NCBI RefSeq assembly: GCF_008831285.2
Contig: NC_045145.1
Coordinates: 24,924,802 to 24,988,801 of the forward strand
DNA length: 64,000 nt
DNA from: Nymphaea colorata
Lineage: Eukaryota; Streptophyta; Magnoliopsida; Nymphaeales; Nymphaeaceae
Reading direction: 5' to 3'
This document shows, piece by piece, positions 46,606 to 58,027 of the stretch; position 1 is the first letter of the stretch; every line of letters begins with the position of its first letter. The notes under the pieces were generated by a model. That model saw nothing but the letters and a program-made list of their open reading frames with translations, ran no database searches and was not told the DNA's origin. The translations under genes and the position numbers were made by a program.

Positions 46606-47472
46606 ATGTATATGCATTCTTTCATTTATTTATATTGAAATAAGCTGACTAAGCTTTTTTTAAATTTTGCATGTTTTAAACATTGCAAAAAAATGCATTG
46701 ATGATAGCCGATGTTTTGACAACCGCTTTTAGCATTGAGATTGTTTTTAGGGTCACAAAATATGAAAAAGAGTCATCAGTAACATAGGTAGCCAACTGAT
46801 TTCAATTATATATGTCTATACCTATATATATATATATATTGTTTGGTCCTGACTTGTGTGGTTTAACTAATTACTCTTCTGTGGTTTGCAATATGACATC
46901 AATAAATATATTAATTGATGTGAAAACACCCATGTCCATCTAATCTTCATGATTTTGTTGTTCACACGTAAAGACATGCACAAGTGGTTCCTAGCTCAAT
47001 AATGCAAACGTCATTAATCAACTATTTTACATGGACAATTCATTTGTTGATCACATGGCTTATGGTGTTTTATGCTAGTTTTTGCATTGTTTCGTGCTCA
47101 TGTACACATCTGTTTTTCGCATGTCCTCAACAGACAAGAATCTTCAATTGATCTTCTTCTTTTAACAGAAGTTATAAACTTTTTTCCTTTCTTGTATAAA
47201 AGAATCCTAATCATCAAAACCTTTCTACCTAATGGCTTAAGAATGGTCAACAATCGGCACTACTGAATAATTCACTCGATTCACCTTGAGATAGATCACT
47301 GGAGAATTAGAAGGAAGATTAGTTTAATTAGGCCTTTATATTGTGAAATCACTGCTTCATACAATTAATGAAACTGGACAAATCTCACATGCCCCATAGA
47401 ATAAATCTGGATGCATGTTTGAATTCTTTTAAGAGCACTTGAATATCAGATATGTAGGACTTCAGTTCTAAA

Positions 47473-47728
47473 TAGACTTGGGCATCGGGCCAGACCAGTC
47501 CGATAAGAACAGGGTTCGTGCCGGCCTTATGTCTAAAATCCAAGCCCTGGCCCATCCTGATTACATAAAAAAATATTTTTTAATATATAACATAAAATTT
47601 TTTAATATAAAATATATTTTAAATAACAAGATATGTATTATTAATAAAATAAAAATTAATATTTAAAAGTTATGAGAACGGATCGGGCCCCTTCGGGCTG
47701 ACCCGGGCCGGCCCGATAACCATGTCTA
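47473..47728. mobile_element. hAT-type MITE with perfect 8-bp target duplication
   Basis: The element begins TAGACTTGGGCATCGGGCC and ends with the complement of TAGACATGGTTATCGGGCC. It is flanked on both sides by GTTCTAAA (47465-47472 and 47729-47736). The inner part is AT-rich with GC-rich ends. An 8-bp duplication and TAG-type ends are typical of hAT elements. No coding capacity. Confidence 0.92.
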
Positions 47729-48300
47729 GTTCTAAATCATAATCTTGTATTCTTTTTTAGATGTATATATGATAATACAACAAGAGAAAGGCAGGATTGG
47801 ATGTTCAATTGATCTTAAGTCCATTAATTTCCAGGCCTCTTGCCCAAAACCAATTAGTGCAATTGTGTCATAGATGAGCATTAGCCAATTATATTGTGCT
47901 TGATAATCATGTCTAATATTGTTGAGTGGTCGAATTAGAATTTGGGATGGCCGGAAAGGTGTCAGCCAAAGTCGATGTCTACAGCAACGGAATTCTGCTC
48001 CTTGAGATGTTTACAGGAAGAAAGCCTACTGATGAACAGTTTGATGGGGATTTTAGTTTGAGGCAATGGGTGACTGAAGCATTTCCTGTTGCAATTTCAG
48101 ATGTCATTGACAGCCATCTTTTGAATGAAAGCAATACTACTCCAACTGAAAGATCAGCTGCTATGAATGAGCTGCTGGTAATGATAATGGAGATAGGCTT
48201 GTCATGTTCAAATGTCTCTCCAAATGAGAGAATGGACATGAACGAAGTGGTTGTAGGGCTGAGAAGGATACGACATAAGACAAAAATGGTAGAAGGATAA

Positions 48301-49090
48301 CTCAAAATGTATCCATAGATGAAATGAGATTTAATTCTGGGGCACGACCAGCCATTGGCTAAAATAGTTAGAGGTGGAAATGTAGTTTGATTGCTTTCAT
48401 GAAAGCTCTCACTTGCATTGCTCAATTACAGTCGCGTAAAGGATTTAATAAAGATATGCTTAATATGCTTGGGTGTTCTATTCCTAAGGCATTTGAGTGA
48501 CTAATCTTGTAGAATAACTCACATTTCCAGTGCAAGTCACGTGAAAGAGGCTTGGAACTTAGTCCATTTTTGCAGTTTGTGCTTTGTTCTAAGTAAGGAC
48601 ACCACTATAGCCATAGTTCACATAAATCCTTCCAATTTTCTAAATTTGACGTACTATATCCTCAGCACAATTTCTCAAACCTACCAAAAAAATGCACAAC
48701 AAGAAGAAAGAATGAAAATGAACAATTCCAGTAAGTTTTGGACTGAAGTCCAATTTTATCAAAAGAAAAGCCCTTGAATGAGGAGGATGATAATTATATG
48801 TTGTGAGCAACATCGTGTTATTGGAGCATGTTATATGTAATGGCCCTCTAACAAAGGACCATGTGTTATGGACTAAAAATGACCAAAAGACCAAAATGAC
48901 CCTGTTAGTTAAACAGAAGACCCCTCCCCCTACAAGCAAAAGTGAAACTTGGAAAATCTTCATTCTATTTCCTAGGAAGCGAATCCACCAATGCTGAAAG
49001 GAAGCTTGGTGTTATCTCAAAGAAAGTAATATCTTTAATCTTTTCAAGCGTACAAAAATGCACGAATGTTGCTCACAATTCAAAGCTTAT
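48301..49090. other. 3' flank of RLK pseudogene 2, no gene
   Basis: AT-rich flank; no frame or repeat of note. Confidence 0.5.
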
Positions 49091-49097
49091 GTTGAAG

Positions 49098-49175
49098 TAT
49101 TGTGGAAGCATTGCAATATGTGTACCTCACTCAGCCTGATACTGCCTTGTGTGCAAATAAGGTTGTGTGCATCCC
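49098..49175 (+). pseudogene. copia reverse-transcriptase scrap
   Basis: A short reading EALQYVYLTQPDTALCANKV fits the conserved copia RT end (VGxLQYLTxTRPDIxxAVNKV). No neighbouring domain is readable, so this is a small relic. Confidence 0.55.
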
Positions 49176-49419
49176 AAAATTTGTTTATGTTTTGGTTTTG
49201 AAGTGTATTAAAAATTATTTTTATTTTCAAAAGAGGAAAAAGGGGACTAGCCTGTTGGTAGGAGCCTTGGTCATTCCTGACGTGTTGATCATGATGCATT
49301 TTATATTCGCCCAAACATTATCTTCAACCTATATATGGTGTGGTACTTGATAAAGAAGTTAAAACTTTATACAGCAAGGGAAGGAAATTCTTTTTAAAGG
49401 AAAATATTTCATAAACCTT

Positions 49420-49790
49420 TATCAAAACAGTTAGAGAGAGTGAGAGAAAGATTTTTAAGAGAGACAAAATATAGACAAAAAGTAATAATAAAAGAGCAAG
49501 AAATTTTAAGAGAAAATTAAGAAAGAGAGAAATAAAGATTTATAAGAGAGTGCAAGGAAATAAAGAGAAAAACTAATAGAAGAGCAAGAGATTTTAGGAG
49601 AAAAATGTATGTGTGTGAGTGAGAGAGAGAGAGAGAGATGTAAAGATTTTTAAGGGAGAGAAGAAATAGAGAAAGGAAAATTAGTAAAATAGAGATTTTA
49701 AAGAACAGTCAAGTGATATAAAGATTCTTAGAGAAAAAAAGATAAATTGAGAAAGAGCGAAGAAAACAAGGAAAAAAATGGATCTAATAA
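49420..49790. repeat. Purine-rich degenerate tandem tract
   Basis: Repeating words gagagaaagatttttaagagag and agcaag-attttaagagaaaa recur about every 50-110 bp. The plus strand is almost pyrimidine-poor. Noncoding. Confidence 0.7.
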
Positions 49791-50329
49791 CAAGTTATTT
49801 TAACCCCTCTTTTATTTTTGTATAGAATTAAGACTTAGGAGATAATTTTGAAAATTTCAACTTCAATATTTTATGTAGCTGACAGAGGAACTTGGACTCA
49901 TGAGAGAGCCTATGGTAAGTCTCTATATCCTCCTAAGGGAGGACTTATTATTGAAATCCCTTTAAAAATAAGGTATATATATAGAGAGAGAGAGAGAAAG
50001 AGAGACAAAGTTGAAAATATTTCATTTATTATTGCAAAAAAGTATGTCTCTCCCACCATTGGGTGTGGGAGTGAGACTAACTTAAAAAAAAAAACAACTA
50101 TCAATAAAGAATGCTCCTCATGTTCTTAAATCTCGTTGGGAATAGACTCTTTTAAATGTGGATGACTCTTTAAAGGCCACTAATAGGACGGCCAATAGGT
50201 TTTTTATCAAGGCAATGAGGATCTAAATGATGTCAAAACTAATCATATAGATAATACAAAATTGCATTTTAACATCATCTATATATTCATAGTGTTTTTT
50301 CCTGTGTTAGACAAGCCGCAACTTGAAAA

Positions 50330-51240
50330 TTCAACTTGCTATACATGCATTTTATATATTTGAAGGCATACATTCAATGGAAGGTTAAAAGGACACATAT
50401 CGTGCCTATTTGAATTTATCAAACAAACAAGACTTGGCTTCACCTTACTCATACTTCCAGTGCACTCAAATGTGGCTCCTGGCTTTGAGGAGGAAATTTC
50501 AAGAGCTGACCATGGAGAGATGATGAAGGGAAGATGAAGAGAAAATGAGATTACATACCTCGAGATGGTATAGTTCAAGAAGAGCTAAGTCCTTTACTTT
50601 AATCAAACAATGAAGCTTCCAAAATGAAAACTCTAACGTGTTGAAGAAGCTTTCCAAGGGTCTCCACGTACCACCCTTTCTACTCATTGAAGACAAAGGT
50701 TGGAAAAGAAGGAGAATCCCAAGTTTTAAGATGAAGAACTGTTCAAAGAGAGAGAGAAGAATAGATGAAGGAAGAAAGATAAAAAGGACTTCATAGCTCT
50801 TAGTTTGAGGGGCCAAGCAATTCCCCAAAGGTTAGTCATACCCAAGGATGAAGACGTGGGGGTATTTATAAAATGAAATAGAGCCAAAATTCAACGTTTG
50901 AAAGTTTTTCAATTCCTCCATATTTCTTATGAATTTTTTAGTTTTTGAATTTTTTTATTTTTATTTTGTTCTTAAGTTTGACTTGTAGAGATTGGCTCTT
51001 AGCCCTGCAAACACCATTTGGAGGGAGTTGACAGGGTTAAAGTCTACCCAAGAATAGAAAAACCTCTTTCCTTGAATCAATTTTTTACCAACAAAAGAGA
51101 TTGTCAAGGTAGCAGACCCTATTCTGAGTGCACACTCAACGATAGCATTCAATAGCAGAGGGTGCCCTTTGAGCCCCCTGCCATCCCCAGGTAGGTCCAC
51201 CCTAAAAAACAAAAAAGTTTAACAACAAAAATATGTAATA
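50330..51240 (-). mobile_element. LTR-like promoter and leader, minus strand
   Basis: On the minus strand, ttttggctc is followed by tataaatacccccac (TATA near 50870) and a CT-rich leader towards 50500, as in 19600-19800 on the plus strand. An 83-codon minus open stretch (51212-50961, MFFRVDLPGDGRGLKGHPLL) lies upstream and is not recognised. The ends are unresolved. Likely a solo or partial LTR of a family related to 19010-20960. Confidence 0.4.
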
Positions 51241-52261
51241 CTTTTAAGAGGTAAAATATTCCTTTTACAAAACGGTCCCGCTCTATTTTTATGATTCCAG
51301 GCTTGTTTTCTATCCGGATCCAATTTTCTTGAATCAGAAGGGCCCGGATCGATGTCGAAGGTTGGATAATGAATTAGGTGGTTGTTTAGGCTTGAAATAT
51401 GGATTGTACATCCAGATTTGGATTTTACGAAGCTGAGTCGAATTGAAAAGTGAGGGGGAGCTTGCGAATGATGTTGGGAATTGATTCTCGTGCTCGATTT
51501 CAAACATTTGAGCGTGAAATATTTTTTTTTCTAGATTTTTGGTATTTTGATCTAATCTAGACCTGTGGACGATTTTTTGAATCTATTTTCCTATTTTGGT
51601 CCTCATTTTGATTCTCGAGTCTATATGAGTTTTTGACCTCCGTTTTGGATCGAGGGCAGGATTTTGGATCTGGGTTTGGATTTTTATATGGATCTAGATC
51701 TAAGTTATATTTTGGATCTAAATCTTTGAATTTGGATCTGAATTTGGATATAAGGCATATTTTTATATTTAGAGCTCAGTTTTAGATCCAGATTAGGATC
51801 TAGGGATCTTTTTTTTTTCTAGAGTTGGTATTTGGATCCAGATCTGGATTTAAGGCTTGATTTTTGGATCTTGACTTGGGATTTTGGATTGGGTTTAGAT
51901 CTAGATTGCATGAATTTCACCCAAGATTGAGGTTGGGCTTGGGTTCAAAGTTTAGATTTAAATTCAAATGAGTTCCAAAATATAGTAAAAAACCAAATTA
52001 GAGGGTAATTGGATAAGAACTGCGATAAATTGAAGTATTTGAGACCCAAAATTGTTGAAAATAATTGTGAAAGCTTCTAGATATATATTATCCTTGAAAA
52101 TTTTCGGGTAATTACAAGGTTCAGCCAATTTATTAGGATCATGTAGAATCTGATGGGGACCTGTCAAGAGAATATTAAGATTCTTAAAAGCTACCATTCA
52201 TAATGGTCTAATCTTCAAAGCTCAAACCATCCAAGAACAAAGAAATTCATATAAATATAGC

Positions 52262-52620
52262 GGTGCAGACAGGGCCGAATGCCCAAATGATCAATTGATG
52301 GTTTATGCACCTTGTTGGGACTGAATCTTGTTGCAACAAGTTCAAAGAAACAGCAAGTTGTTTCTCAGTCTAGCAAAGAGGCCGACTGAAATCCACCATC
52401 CATATGTGAGTGCAACTTATTTAGCAGCCATTCCAACTTTTTCATAATAGAAGCCAGCACATTGAAGTGGATGTTCATTTTGTTAGGGACAAAGTTGCTC
52501 AAGGCACTATTGTTGTGAGACGACATCATCCGAAGAGCATATTGCAGCTGTGCTTACAAAAATCATTAAGCTCTCATGGCCATCATGTTAATCGAAGCAA
52601 GCTTAACATAGGAGCATCCT
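52262..52620 (+). pseudogene. copia RNase H relic in unit 3
   Basis: Reads AECPND-, FVATSSKKQQVVSQSS-type text and then VDVHFVRDKVAQGTIVVRRH and RSKLNIGAS in shifted frames. It preserves the RNase H C-terminal end (xVDxHFVRDKV) that unit 1 has lost and lacks some of the middle. The two relics complement each other, so both derive from one older insertion. Confidence 0.82.
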
Positions 52621-52624
52621 TATG

Positions 52625-52808
52625 CAGGGGTAAAGTCAAGTTAGGGCTCGCATGGGCCCTAGCCCCACCTAAAAAAAAATTACATGTAACTTTTAATAAA
52701 TTTGACTTGTTCTATATAAAAATTTTAAAAAATAATATTTTAACCCTAGTCAAAATTTAGAAACTTTAATTTAGCCAGTCTCATGAAAAATTTCTATTTC
52801 TGCCTCTG
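52625..52808. mobile_element. hAT-type MITE (CAGGGG family), post-duplication insertion
   Basis: Starts CAGGGGTAAAGTC, ends atttctgcctctg, flanked by TCCTTATG (52617-52624) and CCTTTATG (52809-52816). Unit 1 has the uninterrupted site (gcatccttat-cggcccagcacc near 28537). The insertion therefore came after the duplication, or unit 1 lost it cleanly. Confidence 0.88.
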
Positions 52809-53769
52809 CCTTTATGTGTCCAGCACCTAAGGGTTTAGTACCTCTTTCGCAGACAAGAATACCAAAGTCGGATGGATGGACATTTTTGCCAATTGTTAAA
52901 AAGACATGTCATTTATAGTTTTTTTACTTTTTTCATTTTTATTTTTGTTTTTGCAAAAAGTTTTTTTCATTGAAAATTAAGAGTATTTTAGTTATCAAAC
53001 ATACTTGGGCACGAAAATTCATGCCAGGTTTGTTATTTGAGGCTTTCCTTTTCAGTTTAGATGGTCTTATTTGTTCACTGCATGAACTATTGCAGCATTT
53101 CTTGGACAACCCACGGCAAGATGTATCGTCTTCAGAGAAACAGGCTGGGGCCCAATGGGGTTGCAGTGACACACGAGCTGTTCAATTACTCCATAGCCAG
53201 GACACCGCCTCAGTCTTGCCCCTTGGCTGTCGTTCAGCTAGTGGAAGAGGCAAAACCAGCTTTAATTCGTAACCACAATTATGGATATTCGATGAGTGGA
53301 GCCAACTCTGGTTCACTCTTGACCTCTCTTAGTTAAACTCAGATCAAGCTCAACTCATCTAATAAACGAGTCGTGTTTGGGTTAAAGTTAAGTAAACGAG
53401 GAGAGTTCGAGCTTGGCAAGCTCAACTTACGTAAACTTGAGTAAGATCAATAAGCAAACAAGCAAAAGACTGTTTAGAATATCATCACAACAACAAACAG
53501 CTACATCGGTTTTCACCCTTCCTAGCAAGTTCCAAGTCTCAAATTCTAATTGGCTGTTTCTACTCTTGTTCAATATGATTTTTTTTTAATAATGATCCCA
53601 CTAAGCTCGAGCACAATCTTGGCTTGAGTTTAGCATCAGCAATTTGAGTTTGAGCTGGTCCACTCACACTTGCCTTGAGAGTTCCAGGTTCGATCTTGGC
53701 TTTTGAGAAAAGAACAAATTCGAGCTGGCTCACCTTGGCTCGAACCTGCCATTCCTAGCCACAATGTGG

Positions 53770-54340
53770 CTTCATTTCTGATTTACATTAAGTGATTTAG
53801 AAACTGACTGCCTACTAACTCCCACCTGATCAAGCCATTGCACCAACCCCCTCAAGAAGAGGTTGGATCCATTGGATGCAGAAAGAATGACTATAAATTT
53901 CAAATCAATTTATGTTGTGCTTTAGACAATTCTCTTTTTCCCAGTCCTCTGCCCTCTATTGGTGGGTTCTCTACCCAAATCCCCATAGAGTTTCTCATGC
54001 TTTCTCTCGTAGCAATAGTATAACCTCATGGCTTCTTTTTCTGCAAGATGAGGATAGCAGGAGGAATGAATTAGTCTTCATCAATCTCTTGGCACTTGAA
54101 GAATATTTAAGAACTTAGCAACTTAACCTTCTTGACTTTATCCATCTGAGCCGGCCATTAATATGCCAACATACTTTCAGAAAACTGCATTCAATCTGGG
54201 AAGATTGAGGTGAATATATTTCTAACCTCTTGGTTTGAAACTTAGGTCCTTGCATTGGTTTAATATATAGTTGTAGTGTTATTTGCATTTGACATCATGC
54301 CTCTCAACTCTCAAGCTTTCCTTTAATAACCTTTTTTACC
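53770..54340. other. No gene recognised
   Basis: 53830-54120 has two overlapping short open frames in a moderately GC-balanced stretch (QINLCCALDNSLFPSPLPSI). I recognise no domain. It may be a degraded gene fragment. Confidence 0.4.
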
Positions 54341-54359
54341 TCATCTATATGACTGGCCC

Positions 54360-54480
54360 ATTAACATGCCCCAAAGATTAAGGCAGATTCATAAAATACT
54401 AGAACTATTGTTACATTAACTTGCTCCAATCTTTGGGGTAGATTCATCTAAAGTGTCCCTACTGCCAAATGACCCCTAAA
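54360..54480. mobile_element. MITE, related to 32520-32697
   Basis: atgccccaaagattaaggcagattcat on the left and ggggtagattcatctaaagt, ccctactgccaaatgacccct on the right. The left end is shortened. Confidence 0.55.
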
Positions 54481-54489
54481 AGTTCCTTT

Positions 54490-55560
54490 AATTCATATAT
54501 GTAAACTTTTAACTCAATTGTCTAAATGATTAATTTCTCTATGACTTCACATTTTCTTGATTTTTTTTTGGTAGTTTAGAGGCATGACTTAGTTTGACCA
54601 ACATATGCATGTTGATATATATGTTTGTGTGAGTGTGTGTTGTGAGAGACGGAGAGAGATAAAAGAACAATCACGTGAACCTCATTTACATCCACGTTTT
54701 GGCACATCCAATAATTGCAACCGGTCTTTGATTCCAACTTGGACTAAAATTTCTGAAATTGAGTTGCATCCTAAGCATAATATCTCTATCAATATTCCTA
54801 TTAGAATCGGCCAAAAGGTCAATTTGAGTCAAATCAGTGGCAAACCAATTCAAACCGATTCAAGTGTGTCACATGTTAATTTTTTATTTTTGTAAAAATA
54901 GCGAATGAATCTTCTACTTTTTATTGTTTTCTATTAAACAGTGTAAGCTGATTCGTATCTGATTCAGCCGAATTCATGCACAACTAATAATAAATTGATT
55001 CAATTAATAAACTGATTTCTGCAACGGTTTTTTGGATTATAACGAGATAATCCTTGTCAAGGGATGGAGCGGGCACTTGCAGACAGCCCCGTCTCTGTTT
55101 TTTGTGTTGGAAAAGGAAGGGCACTAATATGCATGTTGAAATATAATGGAGAATCAACCCAAGACACTAAAAGCAGTGGTGGAGCCAAAAAAATTGGTTG
55201 GAGGGGTGCTCTAAAAAAAGCTCATATCTGGTGGGGCACTTGTATATATTTATATGTATGGATATATATATATACAAGAATAAATGTTTAAAGATCATGT
55301 ATCAAAATCATTCCAAGAAATGTCGGTTAGAAAGAAAACACAACTAGAAAATTCTACCAGGGATAAATCCCAGCTTAAGTCCTCACTTAATTATTTTCAC
55401 GAAATTATAGCCTCATTTAGGTCATTTTTAACAAGATATATAATCTCAAACTATAAAAAGTACAGTGACGCATTGCTGGGGAAAAATTAGATACACCACA
55501 AAGAATAAAGATCAAACGCTTGAGAAAACCTTCCATCTCTGTTAAACAGAAGCTTCCTCC
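54490..55560. other. No gene seen
   Basis: AT-rich text with TG/AT tracts near 54625 and 55255-55275. No domain is recognised in the short frames. Confidence 0.5.
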
Positions 55561-55564
55561 TTAG

Positions 55565-56022
55565 CCAAGAGGAGGGTGAGCCAAGGTAGGCCCCGCATAA
55601 GCTTTGGCCTCACCTAAAAAAAAATTTAAAAAATTTACATGTAATTTTAGAAAATTTCACTTGTTTTATATAAAATTTTGAAAAATGATATTTCGGCCCC
55701 TTCTCCCGAAATTCCATCTCGACTTGCTCATCGAGCTCTGAGATCTCTGGACATACCAAAATTCCCTTTGCTGCGATTAGAAAGTAGAAGTGTCAGATTA
55801 ACCTTAATCTTTCTTGTTTTTTGTAACTGTATCTAGGTGTGGTGTTAGGAATTTTTCATTGCAAGTGTGGAACTGTAGTTTCAAAATTTTAACCGGGCTG
55901 AAATACAATTTTCATATTTTTTTATATTGGTTAATTTAAAATTTTTAATATTTGCATATAAAATTTTGATTTTTTTTATTTTCTAAGCAAGAACACATAA
56001 TAGAGAGTATATTGATCAACAC
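55565..56022. repeat. Array unit 3, segment c (paired with 36955-37440)
   Basis: Includes a CAGGGG-family MITE (gagccaaggtaggccccgca) and matches unit 1 through ctgagatctctggacatacc and caagaacacataatagagag to gatcaacac at the gap edge. Confidence 0.85.
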
Positions 56023-56122
56023 NNNNNNNNNNNNNNNNNNNNNNNNNNNNNNNNNNNNNNNNNNNNNNNNNNNNNNNNNNNNNNNNNNNNNNNNNNNNNN
56101 NNNNNNNNNNNNNNNNNNNNNN
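56023..56122. other. Assembly gap (100 N)
   Basis: Exactly 100 N, a conventional placeholder for a gap of unknown size. The duplicated text changes orientation across it. Confidence 0.99.
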
Positions 56123-56805
56123 AGTTAACAGTAGAAAAGCTAGTCTTCTTGATAAATCCTGTTTCACTTTTTATTTGGCTTACTAATCAACTGATCAATT
56201 GGTCAAGCAGGTAATTTTAAACAGTCGAAGAAAGAAACGGAATTTTGACAGAAGTCATTAAGAATGTCTTCAGCTATGCAGAATTTGCAAGTCAATTTTA
56301 AGATATGCAGTTCATTTAGCTGATTTATTCGTGCCATCTCTTATTGTTAGATGTCATATGCAAAGTCTGGATGTTGCGAATTGTACATGACCTTGAAATT
56401 TGACGATTGAAAGCTCCAATCTGATCACATTTTATTTCACTACAGAAATGACATTTGGAAAACTTAAGAATGTAGGAAAACAATCAAAATTTCAAATCTC
56501 AAAGACTGATTGAAATCTTCCCATGCAAGGTTCTTAATTTTTGTCTCCTACATATGGGCCTAGTTGTTTAAAGTATCAGACGATAAGGGAACGATCCAAC
56601 ATCAGGAGACACAAACATTCTGTAAGAGAGGAAGCCCTGGTACAGGTTGAGTCTTCGATTCCGACGATGGAAACAATAGGCATGATGTAGGAACAAGCTG
56701 ATGAGACTACAAAAGAATGAGGAATGAAATCATAATCCAAGCCGACCTGAAACAGAGCCTCAGGGATTGATCGCATTCCCAGTCAGCCTTAAAGGGAATT
56801 GATTA
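56123..56805. repeat. Array segment d, inverted copy of 38385-39360
   Basis: Reverse-complement match to unit 1 segment d starts within a few bases of the gap. About 200 bp of the unit 1 version (near 38720-39110) is shortened here. Confidence 0.85.
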
Positions 56806-56809
56806 CAAG

Positions 56810-58020
56810 TTAGCACTCCATATCAGAGTGGAATCAGAAATTTTCTTTAAACTTCAACCTTTAAAGAACACTCTAAGTTTAAATTTCAATCTTTAAGGGG
56901 TACTTATATGCAAATAAAGTAAATTTGATAGGCTAGTGTGCCTACAACATTACTCCCCACTGTATCAGCCCAATTGGAAGTCTTCTCTTAAATTTGGTAG
57001 TCTATTATAGCTTTCATGGATGAATGGTCCCAAAATGCACCTTTGAGACACTTTTATCCAGCATATGAGGGTGTATCTATGACACTCAACTCTTTTATCT
57101 TTTTGCATTTTATTAAATTTTGAAATACCAATATGGATCAGACCAAAGTTCTTGCGTACGCTAATACCTTGTCCTCGATGGAGCATTATAGACACCCAAT
57201 CCAACCCAAACCGATGGATGGGATAGATGGAATTCCAAGAATATAATATGTTGTCACAAAAGTACATCTCCACAAACAAACAGGCGACTAAGTTTACATT
57301 TTGTTTTCAGGTCAGTTGGATGAAGGGAACTACACCACAGGGATAAACTATCACCACTTTGAGGTCAGTTGGATGAAGGGAATATCTTATAGGAGAATGA
57401 TCTCATTATATCCTTTTGAGGGAAGACGCCACCCAAGAGTTTAAACATTCAGCACGAAAAGGCTCGGATACAGTGATGGGGCAAACCATTCAACACGAGT
57501 GAGTGCTGTCAAAATTAAAACTAAGAAGTGAATCAGTAACACTTGCACATGCCATGAGCTGACTACACAGGGACCTCACACCACTTCAACACACACTTGT
57601 AGGACTGCATACGGGCCGAGTCAAAATTGAGCTTGTTCAGCTTGGCTCAAGTTTGAGTTCAGCTATGCAAGGTCAGCTTGAACTCCATGCGATAGACCTA
57701 GCCACAGCTCGAGCATGACCTTTTAAGCTCGTTCACCGACTCCCCATTTGACCTGATTTCTTTTTTTGGTTTTAAGTTTGAAAATTTTCAAAAGAAGGCC
57801 TGGAATAATGGTTTACTCAAGTTCAATCGAATCAATTTTATGAAACTCAAACTTGACTTGTTTATAATCATGCCTTTTGATTAAGCTTGAGCTTAACAGA
57901 GCAAATACGAGTCGAGCTTGAGTTCGCTCGACTCGTTTTACAGCTCTATCCACACGACACACACAAATGGACTAGTCCCCTGTTTATAATGGTGAAACAT
58001 GTCAGTTGGAGTGGGGAAGC
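56810..58020. other. No gene seen; GAGCTTGAGTTCGAGC-type text
   Basis: 57620-57960 is made of gagcttg/gctcgag words like those at 28970-29340 and 53310-53760, a texture common in degraded plant transposon ends. Short direct repeat of ggtcagttggatgaagggaa at 57310 and 57362. Confidence 0.5.
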
Positions 58021-58027
58021 TTCAACC

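Larger units (their letters stand above)
46368..47938 (+). other. Intron of RLK pseudogene 2
   Basis: GT at 46368-46369 and AG at 47937-47938 are both in place and the phase-1 codon is kept across the junction. The intron is 1,571 bp. It contains a 130-bp palindrome, a (TA)n tract near 46820 and a 256-bp hAT MITE. Confidence 0.85.
43709..48300 (+). pseudogene. LRR receptor-like kinase (LRR-XII type) pseudogene 2, both exons
   Basis: ATG at 43709 opens a signal peptide (RAFLLCFSSFTLVVVLG) and an LRR cap (DQFALLSFKSHVTKD, NWTGVSC), then about 20 LRRs, a membrane segment ([19 protein letters not shown]) and a kinase: [16 protein letters not shown], non-RD loop VHCDLKASNVLLDE. DFG is altered to DCG (SDCGIAKI). 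Exon 1 ends at 46367 before GT. Exon 2 is 47939-48300 after AG; the joined codon gives APEFGMAGKVS, then DVYSNGILLLEMFTGRKPTD and a C-terminal lobe to TAA at 48298-48300. This intron position is standard for the subfamily. Lesions: shifts near 43960, 44503, 45625 and 45770; TGA at 45609-45611 and 46022-46024. None matches those of copy 1. Confidence 0.94.
51650..53760. repeat. Array unit 3, segment a (paired with 27600-29340)
   Basis: Direct duplicate of unit 1 segment a, including the RNase H relic and the gagttcgagcttggcaagctcaactta stretch. Segment b (with the RLK) should follow at about 53760 but is absent. Confidence 0.87.

Noticed and set aside
53688-53740. ggttcgatc as part of a tRNA T-loop
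   Set aside because: No acceptor stem or D and anticodon arms can be drawn around it.
55976-56167. Minus-strand frame spanning the gap
   Set aside because: Half of it is unknown residues from the 100 N.
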